DNA from: an uncultured Saprospiraceae bacterium
GTDB taxonomy: Bacteria; Bacteroidota; Bacteroidia; Chitinophagales; Saprospiraceae
NCBI GenBank assembly: GCA_937941095.1
Contig: CALDYJ010000085.1
Location: 1-64,000, forward strand
Direction of reading: 5' to 3'
DNA length: 64,000 nucleotides
The notes under the pieces are model-generated. The model worked only from the letters and a program-made list of their open reading frames with translations. It searched no databases and was not told the DNA's origin. This document shows, piece by piece, positions 54,497 to 63,430 of the stretch (within the stretch, counting starts at the first letter, position 1; the number at the start of each line of letters is the position of its first letter). The position numbers were made by a program, and so were the translations under genes.

Positions 54497-54622
54497 CTAG
54501 GTAGGCATATTTCCTATGTTATAATATAAATAGGCCCACATTCCAATGAAAAGGAATAAAGCAATAAAAAAGTACCCTAAGCATTTTCCTTTTCTTCCAG
54601 CGTTTTCTACGTGATCACTCAT
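54497..54622 (-). CDS. Small single-span membrane protein
   Basis: 41 aa, below common length cutoffs. A basic head (MSDHVENAGRKGK) is followed by one hydrophobic helix at about residues 15-37 (LGYFFIALFLFIGMWAYLYY) and a short tail. Its stop directly abuts the convergent rhodanese stop, and a minus-strand TACTTTTG box lies in the upstream 40 nt. Positive charges before the helix suggest the N-terminus is cytoplasmic. Family unknown to me. Confidence 0.55.
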   Translation of the reverse strand: MSDHVENAGRKGKCLGYFFIALFLFIGMWAYLYYNIGNMPT

Positions 54623-54734
54623 CTGTTTTGAAATTATCTTTTAATATAAAATGAGGTTGCAAAAGTAAGTGAAATAATTGATAGAGAATATCTTTTTTTA
54701 GAAATTCTCCATTCAAATTGAATTGACCTAATAT

Positions 54735-55766
54735 TTAGGATTGAAGTACAGTTTCGGTCCTGTTCTTTTCCCAAATCCATGCAGATTTCATAATGTCTTC
54801 AATGTTTCTACTAGGTTTCCAGCCAAGATTTTGTTCAGCTTTATTAAGGTTTGCATAAATGGCCTCCACATCTCCTGCTCTTCTCTCTCCAATGGTGTAA
54901 TTCAACTTTTGACCAGTTACCTTTTCAAAAGCATTAATTGCTTCTAGGACCGTAACTCCTTCTCCAATACCTAAATTATAAACTTCGCAATTTTGTTGGT
55001 TTTCATCACCCAAGAGATACTGAATCGCCTTTGTATGCGCATTAGCAAGATCCATTACATGGATGTAATCTCTGATACAAGATCCATCTCTTGTTCCATA
55101 ATCATTTCCAAAAACAGTCATGCTTTCACGCTTACCGATAGCTGTTTCAGTTATAACGGGTACAAGATTAGAAGCCTTATTAGAAGGTGCTTCTCCGATA
55201 AGGCCACTTTCATGCGCACCTGCTGGATTAAAATACCTAAGCAGTATTGCTTTAAATTCTTTATTTGGAACACAAAAATCTTCAATAATATTTTCTCCCA
55301 TCTGCTTCGTTCTCGCATAAGGGCATTCTGCATGTTCAAATGGAGTAAGCTCTGTAACAGGCAGATCCTTTGCATTTCCATAAACAGAGCAGGAAGATGA
55401 AAATATCAAATTGTCAACTCCAAATTCTTTGCAACAAGTCAGTATGTTTAATAAGCTGTTTAGATTGTTGTGAAAATACCTTATTGGTTCAAATACGGAC
55501 TCCCCTACACTTTTCAAGGCCGCGAAATGAATGACTCCGTCAATTTTATCATTTGAGAAAATCTTCCTAGTTTTTTCCAGGTCACACAGGTCTATGGTGT
55601 AGTTTTTAACTAATTTATCTGTGATCGATTGAATTCCTCTTAAGGCTTTTAAATCAGAATTGACATTATTATCAACACTAATGACTTCAAATCCATTGTC
55701 TATTAAATCAATGATCGTGTGACTTCCAATGTAACCGCAACCCCCTGTAACCAATACTTTTTTCAT
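54735..55766 (-). CDS. galE: UDP-glucose 4-epimerase
   Basis: 343-aa extended short-chain dehydrogenase. NAD-binding GGCGYIGSH near the start, SSSCSVYG with the catalytic Ser, YARTK holding the Tyr-x-x-x-Lys pair, and LRYFNPAGAH after it. It interconverts UDP-glucose and UDP-galactose for surface polysaccharide and galactose metabolism. Normal length. A TACTTTTG box on the minus strand (55800-55807) lies 34-41 nt before the start codon. Divergent from cysQ. Confidence 0.95.
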   Translation of the reverse strand: MKKVLVTGGCGYIGSHTIIDLIDNGFEVISVDNNVNSDLKALRGIQSITDKLVKNYTIDLCDLEKTRKIFSNDKIDGVIHFAALKSVGESVFEPIRYFHNNLNSLLNILTCCKEFGVDNLIFSSSCSVYGNAKDLPVTELTPFEHAECPYARTKQMGENIIEDFCVPNKEFKAILLRYFNPAGAHESGLIGEAPSNKASNLVPVITETAIGKRESMTVFGNDYGTRDGSCIRDYIHVMDLANAHTKAIQYLLGDENQQNCEVYNLGIGEGVTVLEAINAFEKVTGQKLNYTIGERRAGDVEAIYANLNKAEQNLGWKPSRNIEDIMKSAWIWEKNRTETVLQS

Positions 55767-55799
55767 CTTTATTTTCTTTTCTTGCTAAAAAACGCACTG

Positions 55800-55807
55800 C
55801 AAAAGTA
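55800..55807 (-). promoter_or_regulatory. Candidate -7 box for galE
   Basis: The minus strand reads TACTTTTG, followed by CA, a match to the Bacteroidota TAnnTTTG box 34-41 nt before the galE ATG. A -33 TTG is not clear. Confidence 0.5.
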
Positions 55808-55828
55808 AATATCTTTTGTATTTGCTAA

Positions 55829-55836
55829 TATATTTG
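55829..55836 (+). promoter_or_regulatory. Candidate -7 box for cysQ
   Basis: TATATTTG matches TAnnTTTG 34-41 nt before the cysQ ATG; a -33 element is not obvious. Confidence 0.45.
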
Positions 55837-55869
55837 TCCACTTTTTAGTACTCAAAAATACTGCCTTTA

Positions 55870-56667
55870 ATGATAGACTTAAGTTCTTTAACACAAGAAG
55901 TCCAAGAAATAGCTAAAAAAGCTGGTGATGCAATCATGATAATATACAATGAGACAGAGGATATTGTATACAGCAAAAAAGATGATGATTCTCCTTTAAC
56001 ACAGGCTGACAAAGCAGCAAATGATGTCATATGCGAAGCTTTAGCAAAACTCCTCCCTAGTTTCCCAATCGTTTCAGAAGAAAATAAGGAGATTCCTTAC
56101 GAAGAACGGAAAGATTTTACCACTTTTTGGCAAGTGGACCCATTAGATGGGACAAAAGAATTTATTAAAAGGAATGGTGAATTTACGGTAAACATCGCGC
56201 TTGTGCACGAACAACGGCCGATTATTGGTGTAGTATTTACCCCTTGTACCAAAGAATTGTTTTATGCTTTTAAAGATGGTGGCGCTTTTCTTGAGTCAAA
56301 AGGACAGACTAAAAAGATCTCTAGCAATGAATTTACATTAAAAGAAAATGGCTTAAAAATGGTTTGTTCGAGATCTCATCTCAATGAGGAAACTCAAGCA
56401 TTTGTCAACAAGTTCGATGCTCCAGAATTGGTAGCAAAAGGAAGCTCTTTAAAATTTATGATTCTTGCTGAAGGAAAAGCAGACATTTATCCGAGATTGG
56501 CCCCAACTATGGAATGGGATACCTGTGCTGCTCAAATCATTTTAGAAGAAGCTGGTGGTGCTGTAATTGATCAAAATACTCAAAAGCCACTCACCTACAA
56601 CAAAGAGGTTTTGTTAAACCCTCATTTTGTTGCTTATGGCAATGTCCTAACAGACAAAATGGGCTGA
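55870..56667 (+). CDS. cysQ: 3'(2'),5'-bisphosphate nucleotidase CysQ
   Basis: 265 aa of the inositol-monophosphatase superfamily. Metal and substrate residues are visible: the Glu of VSEEN, the VDPLDGTKEFIKRNGEFTVN block (shown here as its key DPLDGT residues), and WDTCAAQIILEEAGG. CysQ removes the 3' phosphate from PAP or PAPS during sulfate assimilation and recycles toxic PAP. Length is normal. Nothing in the neighbourhood belongs to cysteine synthesis. Confidence 0.93.
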   Translation: MIDLSSLTQEVQEIAKKAGDAIMIIYNETEDIVYSKKDDDSPLTQADKAANDVICEALAKLLPSFPIVSEENKEIPYEERKDFTTFWQVDPLDGTKEFIKRNGEFTVNIALVHEQRPIIGVVFTPCTKELFYAFKDGGAFLESKGQTKKISSNEFTLKENGLKMVCSRSHLNEETQAFVNKFDAPELVAKGSSLKFMILAEGKADIYPRLAPTMEWDTCAAQIILEEAGGAVIDQNTQKPLTYNKEVLLNPHFVAYGNVLTDKMG

Positions 56668-56748
56668 TTTTTGTAGCCGTTAGGACATACCAACATTATT
56701 CAAGCAAGGCGGATAGAACATAATCTTTTCTATTGAAGTTTACTTTTT

Positions 56749-57597
56749 ATGAGATTGTTAACAGCTTTAATTTTCATTTTTTTCGTTTTCCAGCTTGCTT
56801 ATGCACAAGATCAAAAAGATAATGGAAATAAACGCTATACTGGTTTACAATCGATACGTTTAGGTTCTGTAGAGTATAAACTTTTCAATGCTATTTTTAC
56901 CGCTAAAAAGTTTGATGGCTTTGAAACCTTGAATTCACGAAGTACCTATTTTAATGCCTACAGTCAGTTGTTGCTTGGTTTGAAAAAAGACTTCGCAATT
57001 GGTTTTGACTTGGTTTATCATTCAAGGGTAGAAAATGATTTTTACAAAAACACTCCGTTCAGCCCACTAAATTTTAGAAAAGAAAACAGCTATACTTTAA
57101 ATCGAGAAACTCAAGACAGCTTGAGCAATTCATCAGACATGCTTTTGCAAAAGAGATCGATACATGGTCTTTCACAATTTGGACCTAAGGTCAGATTTAA
57201 ACCTATAAAAAAGTTTAAAAATTTAGCCTTACAGCAAACTCTTTATATTCCACTAAACAAAAAATTAGAATCTAACTGGATTTCTTTTACTCAATTCTTT
57301 TATGAGCACTATTTCACGAGTGATTGGCATTTGTTTTCTGAGGTTTCCCTTTGGGCAAGGTTTGGAAATGAGTTTAATCCAAGTTTTTTTGCTAAGGCTT
57401 TCATCAATTACTTTCCCGGAAATAAGTGGACTTTTTATGCCACCACAACGAATTTTTATGAATATGGAGGGGGGTTAAAATACTTAATCAGTCCTAATTT
57501 TGAAATAGAATTGTTAAGCACGATTTTTCTTCCTTTGGAGCGATTTGGAGGAGATAGGAACAGAAGTTTCAACCTTGGCCTGAGGTGGTCCAAATAG
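56749..57597 (+). CDS. Predicted outer-membrane beta-barrel protein
   Basis: 282 aa with a signal peptide (LLTALIFIFFVFQLAYAQ). The mature part alternates hydrophobic and polar residues with many aromatics (FAIGFDLVYHSRVEND, WHLFSEVSLWARFG, WTFYATTTNFYEYGGGLKYL) and ends in a strand (FNLGLRWSK), as in transmembrane beta-barrels. It resembles uncharacterised Bacteroidota outer-membrane proteins; function is unknown. The 3' end meets the convergent thiL gene with a 2-nt gap. Confidence 0.65.
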   Translation: MRLLTALIFIFFVFQLAYAQDQKDNGNKRYTGLQSIRLGSVEYKLFNAIFTAKKFDGFETLNSRSTYFNAYSQLLLGLKKDFAIGFDLVYHSRVENDFYKNTPFSPLNFRKENSYTLNRETQDSLSNSSDMLLQKRSIHGLSQFGPKVRFKPIKKFKNLALQQTLYIPLNKKLESNWISFTQFFYEHYFTSDWHLFSEVSLWARFGNEFNPSFFAKAFINYFPGNKWTFYATTTNFYEYGGGLKYLISPNFEIELLSTIFLPLERFGGDRNRSFNLGLRWSK

Positions 57598-57599
57598 CT

Positions 57600-58643
57600 T
57601 TAGTCATTACCAAAGTGCTTCCATCCTTGGGCTTTCAAATCATGAATATTGCCACCTTTAGTATGCATTTTTATGCCATGAGCTTGTTCTGTCACTTCTC
57701 CCATTATATAGATATCTGGCATATATTTCACTTTATCCAAGTCTTTAGGGTCGACAGTAAATAACAACTCGTAATCTTCCCCTCCGCTTAAAGCGCATGT
57801 AATCGGGTCCATATTAAAATCAATAGCTTGTATTTCAGTTTCTTGTTTTATTGGAACACCACTTTCTTCTATCATCGCTCCTACTCCTGACTGTGTACAA
57901 ATGTGAAATATCTCAGAAGCTAAGCCATCAGACACATCTATCATAGAAGTAGGAATGAGGTCAGCTTTTCTCATGACCTCAATGAGGTCTTTTCTAGCTT
58001 CAGGTTTTAATATCCTTTCTATCAAGTAAGATTCTTTTCCAAGATCAGGTTGAATGTTTGGATTCGACAAATAAACTTGTCTTTCTCTTTCCAAGATTTG
58101 AAGCCCTAGATAGGCAGCTCCAAGATCTCCTGTTATACAAAACAAATCTCCTTTCTTAGCTGTGTTTCTATACACCACACGTCCTTTTTCTCCTTGTCCA
58201 ATTGCTGTAATGCTAATGATTAAGCCCTTCGGTGATGAAGTCATGTCTCCACCAACCAAATCAACATTGTATCTTTTGCAAGCCAACTTTACACCTTCAT
58301 AAAGTTCATTCATTGTTTCTACAGAAAATCGATTTGAAATAGCAATGGATACAGTGATTTGCTTTGGAATTCCATTCATTGCATAAATGTCAGAAAGGTT
58401 TACGACCACAGCTTTATAGCCTAAATGTTTGAGTGGGGTATACATTAAATCAAAATGAATGCCTTCAACTAACATGTCTGTCGATACTAGACTCAGCATG
58501 TCGCCATTGTCTATCACTGCAGCATCATCGCCAACCCCATATTTAGAAGATGGATTATTTAAGACAATAGATTTTGTAAGATGATCGATCAATCCAAACT
58601 CACCAAGATCATTTACATCAGTTCTTTTAACATCATCGGACAT
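57600..58643 (-). CDS. thiL: Thiamine-monophosphate kinase
   Basis: 347 aa. Nucleotide and Mg-binding GVGDDAAVI and STDMLVEGIHFD, YKAVVVNLSDIYAMNG, NVDLVGGDMTSSPKGL and the C-terminal SGGEDYELLFTV, all typical of ThiL. It phosphorylates thiamine phosphate to the active diphosphate. It follows rsmA by 7 nt on the same strand, a common but not functional association. Confidence 0.95.
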   Translation of the reverse strand: MSDDVKRTDVNDLGEFGLIDHLTKSIVLNNPSSKYGVGDDAAVIDNGDMLSLVSTDMLVEGIHFDLMYTPLKHLGYKAVVVNLSDIYAMNGIPKQITVSIAISNRFSVETMNELYEGVKLACKRYNVDLVGGDMTSSPKGLIISITAIGQGEKGRVVYRNTAKKGDLFCITGDLGAAYLGLQILERERQVYLSNPNIQPDLGKESYLIERILKPEARKDLIEVMRKADLIPTSMIDVSDGLASEIFHICTQSGVGAMIEESGVPIKQETEIQAIDFNMDPITCALSGGEDYELLFTVDPKDLDKVKYMPDIYIMGEVTEQAHGIKMHTKGGNIHDLKAQGWKHFGND

Positions 58644-58650
58644 AGAATAC

Positions 58651-59427
58651 TTATTTTCTTTTTTCTAAAATTGTGTTTACTTCATTAGACAAATCAACAA
58701 AGTTTTTTGTTGATAAGCTTTCTGGTCTCAAGTTTAATTTTTCTTGCTTTAGAAAATCACTTTCGGGGATAAATGATTTAATGCACTTTCTAATCATTTT
58801 TCTTCGAGTACCAAAACTTTGTTTTACGATGCTTCTAAATAATTTTGGATTGTCGATTTTAAATTTTTCCTTTTTTCTAACAAGCTTAATCACTGCCGAT
58901 TCAACTTTCGGAGGAGGGTCAAATTGTTCTTTGCCTACATTTAAAATGAGTTCTCCTGAATAATGAACCTGTGTAAAAACACTTATTACGCCAAACTTCT
59001 TACTTCCAGGTCCTGAAATTATTCTTTCTGCTACTTCTTTTTGGAACATTCCTACCATCAAAGGAATCAAATGTTCAAAATCCAACATCTTAAATACAAT
59101 TTGCGAAGAAATGTTGTAAGGGTAATTGCCTATCAAACAAAATGCTTCGCCATCGAACACTTCTTCTAAAGATGTTTTTAAGAAATCTTCTTGCCTAATT
59201 TCTAAGGATGGAAATTTATTTTTAAGGATAGGAATCATGTCCCTATCCAATTCGACTAATTTTAAATTTTTATTAAGCTTTATGAGCTGTTTGGTCAGCA
59301 TTCCTTTACCAGGCCCTATTTCTAAAACATTAGCATTTAGGCTAATATCAGAAATGGCCATTGCTATTTCTTCAGCAATAAGGTCATTGTTTAAAAAGTG
59401 TTGACCAAAAGATTTTTTCGCCTTCAT
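58651..59427 (-). CDS. rsmA: 16S rRNA dimethyladenosine transferase RsmA
   Basis: 258 aa from the ATG at 59427 (MKAKKSFGQHFLNN); an in-frame ATG 39 nt upstream adds residues absent from the family. SAM-binding EIGPGKGMLTKQL, the catalytic IGNYPYNIS motif and PPPKVESAVIKL are present. It dimethylates two adjacent adenosines near the 3' end of 16S rRNA. It is followed by thiL. Confidence 0.95.
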   Translation of the reverse strand: MKAKKSFGQHFLNNDLIAEEIAMAISDISLNANVLEIGPGKGMLTKQLIKLNKNLKLVELDRDMIPILKNKFPSLEIRQEDFLKTSLEEVFDGEAFCLIGNYPYNISSQIVFKMLDFEHLIPLMVGMFQKEVAERIISGPGSKKFGVISVFTQVHYSGELILNVGKEQFDPPPKVESAVIKLVRKKEKFKIDNPKLFRSIVKQSFGTRRKMIRKCIKSFIPESDFLKQEKLNLRPESLSTKNFVDLSNEVNTILEKRK

Positions 59428-59523
59428 ATTAGATAAACGTAAAAATAGGCATTTATCCATTGCCACTTAAATTAAAGAGGAGAGCTCAGACTTGAGTTTA
59501 AAGGCTTTTCTCCATTATTTCTT

Positions 59524-59531
59524 TATATTTG
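59524..59531 (+). promoter_or_regulatory. Candidate -7 box for M17 aminopeptidase gene
   Basis: TATATTTG followed by CG matches TAnnTTTG, 92 nt before the ATG, in the 195-bp gap between the divergent rsmA and aminopeptidase genes. No clear -33 TTG at 19 bp. Confidence 0.4.
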
Positions 59532-59622
59532 CGCATCGTTTTTGAAGCTAAAACGTAGATTATCATACATATAAGCGAAACAATTGATTTTTTCCAATTA
59601 TGCTTTCGCAAAATGAAGATAA

Positions 59623-61056
59623 ATGAATACCAAAATAAAAGTAGTCCGGTCAGCTAGAACAGGAGACAATCTGATCATCTTAGCAGAGAAGAGCCGATTG
59701 ACTTGGACAAAGTCATACCTTAATGAAGAAGAATCAGCTTATATTCGTAAGGCTGTAAAAGAAGATATAAACCAGATCATTTTTCCAAGAAACACAGGAC
59801 TCATTGTTATCCAATTTTTGAAGAAAAATGGGAATCAATACGAATCTAGAGAAGAATCAAGAATTGCTGGTTCTGAAATCTTAGCAAAGCTTGAGCACTA
59901 TAAGGCTCAAAGTGCTACCCTTATCAATGAGCGTAAACAAAATCATGTCTTAGATTTTGTTGAAGGAATGATTTTAGGAAATTACCAATTCCTTAAATAC
60001 CATACCGACAAGAAGGATAAAAAACACATTCTCGCAGAGATAAAATTAACAGCTGGTTTAGCTCCTAAAAAAGACATCGATCATCTATTGGCATGCGTAA
60101 AAGCTGTCTACACTTCAAGAGATTTTGTAAACGAACCACAATCTTATCTAACTGCTTCGCAGATGAGTAAGGATATTGTGAAACTTGGAAAAGAATGTGG
60201 CTTTAAAGTTCAAGTCTTTGACGAGAAGAAAATCAAGTCTTTGGGTATGGGTGGACTTATCGCTGTAAACATGGGAAGCTTTACTCCACCTAGGTTTAAT
60301 ATTCTTGAATGGAAACCAAAGAAAGCAAAAAATAAAACCCCTATTGTTTTAGTGGGTAAAGGGATCGTATACGATACAGGAGGCTTAAGTTTAAAACCTA
60401 CCGCCAACTCTATGGATAGGATGAAGGCGGACATGGGTGGAGCTGCAACCGTCATTGGAGCATTTGTAGCAACAGCGATGGCTAAATTGCCGGTACACAT
60501 TATTGGACTCATTCCTTCTACTGATAATCGTCCTGGAAATAATGCTTATGCACCAGGAGATGTTATCAAAATGTATAATGGCAGTACGGTTGAAATAATG
60601 AATACTGATGCCGAAGGGAGAATGGTATTAGCTGATGCTTTGCATTATGCTAAAAAGTACAAACCCGAATTAGTTATTGACTTTGCTACGCTCACTGGTG
60701 CTGCTGTTAGGTCAGTTGGTACAGAAGCAATAAGTTTGATGAGCACAGCTGATGCGAAAGTTGTAAATAAAGTTAAAAAATCTGGATTCAGTGTGCATGA
60801 ACGCCTTATTGAATTTCCATTATGGAAAGAGTATGGTGATCAAATAAAATCACATATAGCAGATATTAAAAATCTTGGTGGACCATACGCTGGTCAAATA
60901 ACAGCAGGAAAATTTTTAGAACATTTTACTGATTATCCTTGGTTACATTTTGATATAGCCGGTTCAGCGTTTTTGAGCAAACCTAATGCATATAGGCCAA
61001 AAGAAGGGACAGGAGTAGGTGTAAGATTAATGTTTGATTTTCTCAAAAATTATTAA
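59623..61056 (+). CDS. M17 leucyl aminopeptidase
   Basis: 477 aa. The C-terminal catalytic domain has the two-zinc ligands in KGIVYDTGGLSLKP (Lys and Asp), MKADMGGAA, and NTDAEGRMVLAD (Asp, Glu and the catalytic Arg). The N-terminal about 150 residues are the less conserved macro-like domain. It removes N-terminal residues from peptides and forms hexamers in this family. Cytoplasmic. Nine nt before pdxA, so both may be one transcript. Confidence 0.93.
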   Translation: MNTKIKVVRSARTGDNLIILAEKSRLTWTKSYLNEEESAYIRKAVKEDINQIIFPRNTGLIVIQFLKKNGNQYESREESRIAGSEILAKLEHYKAQSATLINERKQNHVLDFVEGMILGNYQFLKYHTDKKDKKHILAEIKLTAGLAPKKDIDHLLACVKAVYTSRDFVNEPQSYLTASQMSKDIVKLGKECGFKVQVFDEKKIKSLGMGGLIAVNMGSFTPPRFNILEWKPKKAKNKTPIVLVGKGIVYDTGGLSLKPTANSMDRMKADMGGAATVIGAFVATAMAKLPVHIIGLIPSTDNRPGNNAYAPGDVIKMYNGSTVEIMNTDAEGRMVLADALHYAKKYKPELVIDFATLTGAAVRSVGTEAISLMSTADAKVVNKVKKSGFSVHERLIEFPLWKEYGDQIKSHIADIKNLGGPYAGQITAGKFLEHFTDYPWLHFDIAGSAFLSKPNAYRPKEGTGVGVRLMFDFLKNY

Positions 61057-61065
61057 AAAAAAATA

Positions 61066-62142
61066 ATGCGAATAGGCATAACAATAGGCGATTTTAACGG
61101 AATTGGTCTAGAGGTAATTATAAAAACACTTTCTAACAGTAACATTTGTAATCTCTGTACACCAATAATTTATGCAAATAGCAAAATTGTTGCTTACCAT
61201 AAAAACATCGTAGAAATTCCGGAATTTCAATTTCAAAACACTAAGAGTGTTAATCACATATCACCAGGCAAAGTAAATGTTATAAACTGCTGGCAAGATC
61301 AAGTAAACATTTCTTTAGGAAAATCGACTAGTGAAGGTGGAAAATATGCGTCATTGTCTCTTCAAAGGGCCGTCAGTGACTTACAAAATAACTTAATTGA
61401 TGCAGTAGTTACTGCTCCGATTAATAAACATGCCATGCAATTGTCGGGCTTTGAACATCCCGGTCATACAGAATATTTTACCAAAGAGTTTAATGTAGAT
61501 GAAAGTCTAATGATGATGGTTAGCGATAACCTAAGAGTAGGTCTTGTTACAAACCATATTCCTTTATCTGAGGTTTCTAAGAAAGTGCAAAAATCATTAG
61601 TTCTTAAAAAACTTAAGATCTTTCATAAATCACTAGAAGTAGATTTTGGAATAGACAAACCAAAGATTGCCGTCTTAGGTTTGAATCCTCATGCTGGAGA
61701 TAATGGTGCAATAGGTGATGAAGAAAATAGTTTAATAAGACCTGTAGTTACTGAATCGAAGAAAAAAGGCAAATTAGTCTATGGGCCTTTTGCAGCAGAT
61801 GGATTTTTTGGTTCAGGGTCTTTTAAGAAGTTTGACGGTGTTCTCTCTATGTATCATGACCAAGGTTTAGTAGCTTTTAAATCTTTATCTTTTGGTAATG
61901 GAGTAAACTTTACCGCTGGTCTTCCTATCGTTAGAACTTCTCCAGATCATGGAACTGGTTTTGACATTGTAGGGCAAAACATTGCGGATCCTGCATCTTT
62001 TAGACAAGCTTTGTTTACTGCTATTGACGTTGTCCGTAATAGAAAAGATCATGCAGAAGCATATCTGAATCCATTAAAGAATAGAAAAGATTCATTGGAA
62101 AATTCTGTTGATGAGGCAATAACTGAAGACGAGACGCACTAA
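61066..62142 (+). CDS. pdxA: 4-hydroxythreonine-4-phosphate dehydrogenase
   Basis: 358 aa. Diagnostic segments: GITIGDFNGIGLEVI, APINKHAMQLSGFEHPGHTEYF with metal/substrate His, LGLNPHAGDNGAIGDEE, YHDQGLVAFKSL and RTSPDHGTGFDI. It oxidises and decarboxylates 4-phosphohydroxythreonine in the DXP-dependent vitamin B6 pathway. pdxJ is not seen. It lies 9 nt after the M17 aminopeptidase gene and converges on the glucosaminidase gene. Confidence 0.95.
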   Translation: MRIGITIGDFNGIGLEVIIKTLSNSNICNLCTPIIYANSKIVAYHKNIVEIPEFQFQNTKSVNHISPGKVNVINCWQDQVNISLGKSTSEGGKYASLSLQRAVSDLQNNLIDAVVTAPINKHAMQLSGFEHPGHTEYFTKEFNVDESLMMMVSDNLRVGLVTNHIPLSEVSKKVQKSLVLKKLKIFHKSLEVDFGIDKPKIAVLGLNPHAGDNGAIGDEENSLIRPVVTESKKKGKLVYGPFAADGFFGSGSFKKFDGVLSMYHDQGLVAFKSLSFGNGVNFTAGLPIVRTSPDHGTGFDIVGQNIADPASFRQALFTAIDVVRNRKDHAEAYLNPLKNRKDSLENSVDEAITEDETH

Positions 62143-62143
62143 A

Positions 62144-62749
62144 TTATTTTGATCTTCCGACTTCCATTTCGAATGAAACAACTGGTTCTTTCATCTCAGT
62201 GAAAAGAGAAGGATCATCGTATTGGCTCAACTTATAATTTTCAATTATCCTAATTAATATTTCAGCATATTCTGGGTTAGCAGAATAATGGCAAGACTGA
62301 AGACCTTCAGCCCAATTTTTGTAATCGTAAAATGCATGTTTAAAAAGCGGACGGTATCGTTGGCTTTCTGTCAAAAATTTAGTGTGATCCTTAAATGATT
62401 CTTCTACAGACTCGTATACTCTAAAGCAAGATTTTATCCTCTGACCATCTCTATCTAAATCATCGTCATATTCAAAATGAATCATTCCATCCCAACTTGA
62501 TTTACATTTTATTCCAAAATGGTTGTTGGTAGATTTTGCTAGATTACTATTACCAGTATTAGACTCACAGATGGCTTGAGCTAAAGTTATACTGGCAGGA
62601 ATTCCACTGACCCTCATTTCTTCTACTGCAAGGTACCAATGTGCATCCACGTATTGCTCGATAGACATGAATTCTGTTGCTTTCATTGGACATAAAAACA
62701 AAAGAAGGAAAACTAGATTAAAAAAGTTATTACGCTCGTACATATTCAT
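62144..62749 (-). CDS. Exported glucosaminidase (GH73-like)
   Basis: 201 aa with a signal peptide or anchor (NFFNLVFLLLFLCPMKATEF). The glucosaminidase fold has the catalytic Glu62 in ITLAQAICESNTGNSNLAK and the FGIKCKSSWDG segment, with YESVEESFKDHTKFL after it. Enzymes of this type cut the N-acetylglucosamine bonds of peptidoglycan during wall turnover. No LysM or other wall-binding repeat is present. Start could be at M1 or M3. Confidence 0.85.
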   Translation of the reverse strand: MNMYERNNFFNLVFLLLFLCPMKATEFMSIEQYVDAHWYLAVEEMRVSGIPASITLAQAICESNTGNSNLAKSTNNHFGIKCKSSWDGMIHFEYDDDLDRDGQRIKSCFRVYESVEESFKDHTKFLTESQRYRPLFKHAFYDYKNWAEGLQSCHYSANPEYAEILIRIIENYKLSQYDDPSLFTEMKEPVVSFEMEVGRSK

Positions 62750-63050
62750 TATTAATGTTTAGCCCATGCTGAGTAGACATGGAAGAGCGTTTATTTCATA
62801 GGTTTTAATTAATATAAGGCAAGACTACAGAAAATGATATATACAAATTTTGTTAATGTGACTTGAAATGGTGTTTTTCTTGATTTTACCTTTAAGCCTA
62901 AGGAAACTTAGGAATACATTTTGGTGTTATAATCTCAACAAGGCATTGTTTCTGTGAGAATACGGTTGTGCTTTTGTGACATTTTACATATTAAATAAGT
63001 AAATATATTTTTACTTTTGCAAAAATTACTTTTTACTAAACACTAAGTTT
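62750..63050. promoter_or_regulatory. Divergent gap before the DksA/TraR-type gene
   Basis: 301 bp without a gene. A -7 match TACTTTTG followed by CA lies at 63012-63019, 32 nt before the plus-strand start, and is the likely promoter. A short hairpin with a GAAA tetraloop (CCTAAG 62897-62902, CTTAGG 62907-62912) is upstream of it; its role is unclear. No RNA gene is recognised. Confidence 0.5.
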
Positions 63051-63422
63051 ATGGCTAATAAGACTGATAAAACACGATATACTGACGATGAATTGAAAGA
63101 ATTTCAAGCACTCATTGAAGGCAAATTAAATCATGCAAAAGAGCAATTTGTATTTTATAAGAATCAATTGAAGGAAATTTCTGAAGGAGAAGAAGCCAAA
63201 CTTAAAGGTTTAGATGACGGAATTAGCACCACCGAAAACGAAAGAATATCTACCTTAGCAGGGAGAACTAAAAAGCACATTCAACATCTTGAAAATGCTC
63301 TTTTAAGGATTCAAAATAAAGTTTACGGGATATGTAGAGAAACAGGCAAACTCATCTCAAAAGAAAGATTAAAAGCTGTTCCTCATGCTACCTTAAGTAT
63401 TGAAGCAAAACAAAAAAGATAA
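63051..63422 (+). CDS. TraR/DksA-family regulator
   Basis: 123 aa. An N-terminal coiled-coil (about 10-95) with many charged residues, then the zinc-finger-like end YGICRETGKLISKERLKAVPHAT. Only one Cys (93-95 region) of the usual four zinc ligands remains, as in most Bacteroidota members, so the finger is probably zinc-free. Such proteins bind RNA polymerase in the secondary channel and modulate transcription with ppGpp. lspA starts 8 nt downstream, a conserved Bacteroidota pair. Confidence 0.85.
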   Translation: MANKTDKTRYTDDELKEFQALIEGKLNHAKEQFVFYKNQLKEISEGEEAKLKGLDDGISTTENERISTLAGRTKKHIQHLENALLRIQNKVYGICRETGKLISKERLKAVPHATLSIEAKQKR

Positions 63423-63430
63423 ATTCTTAA

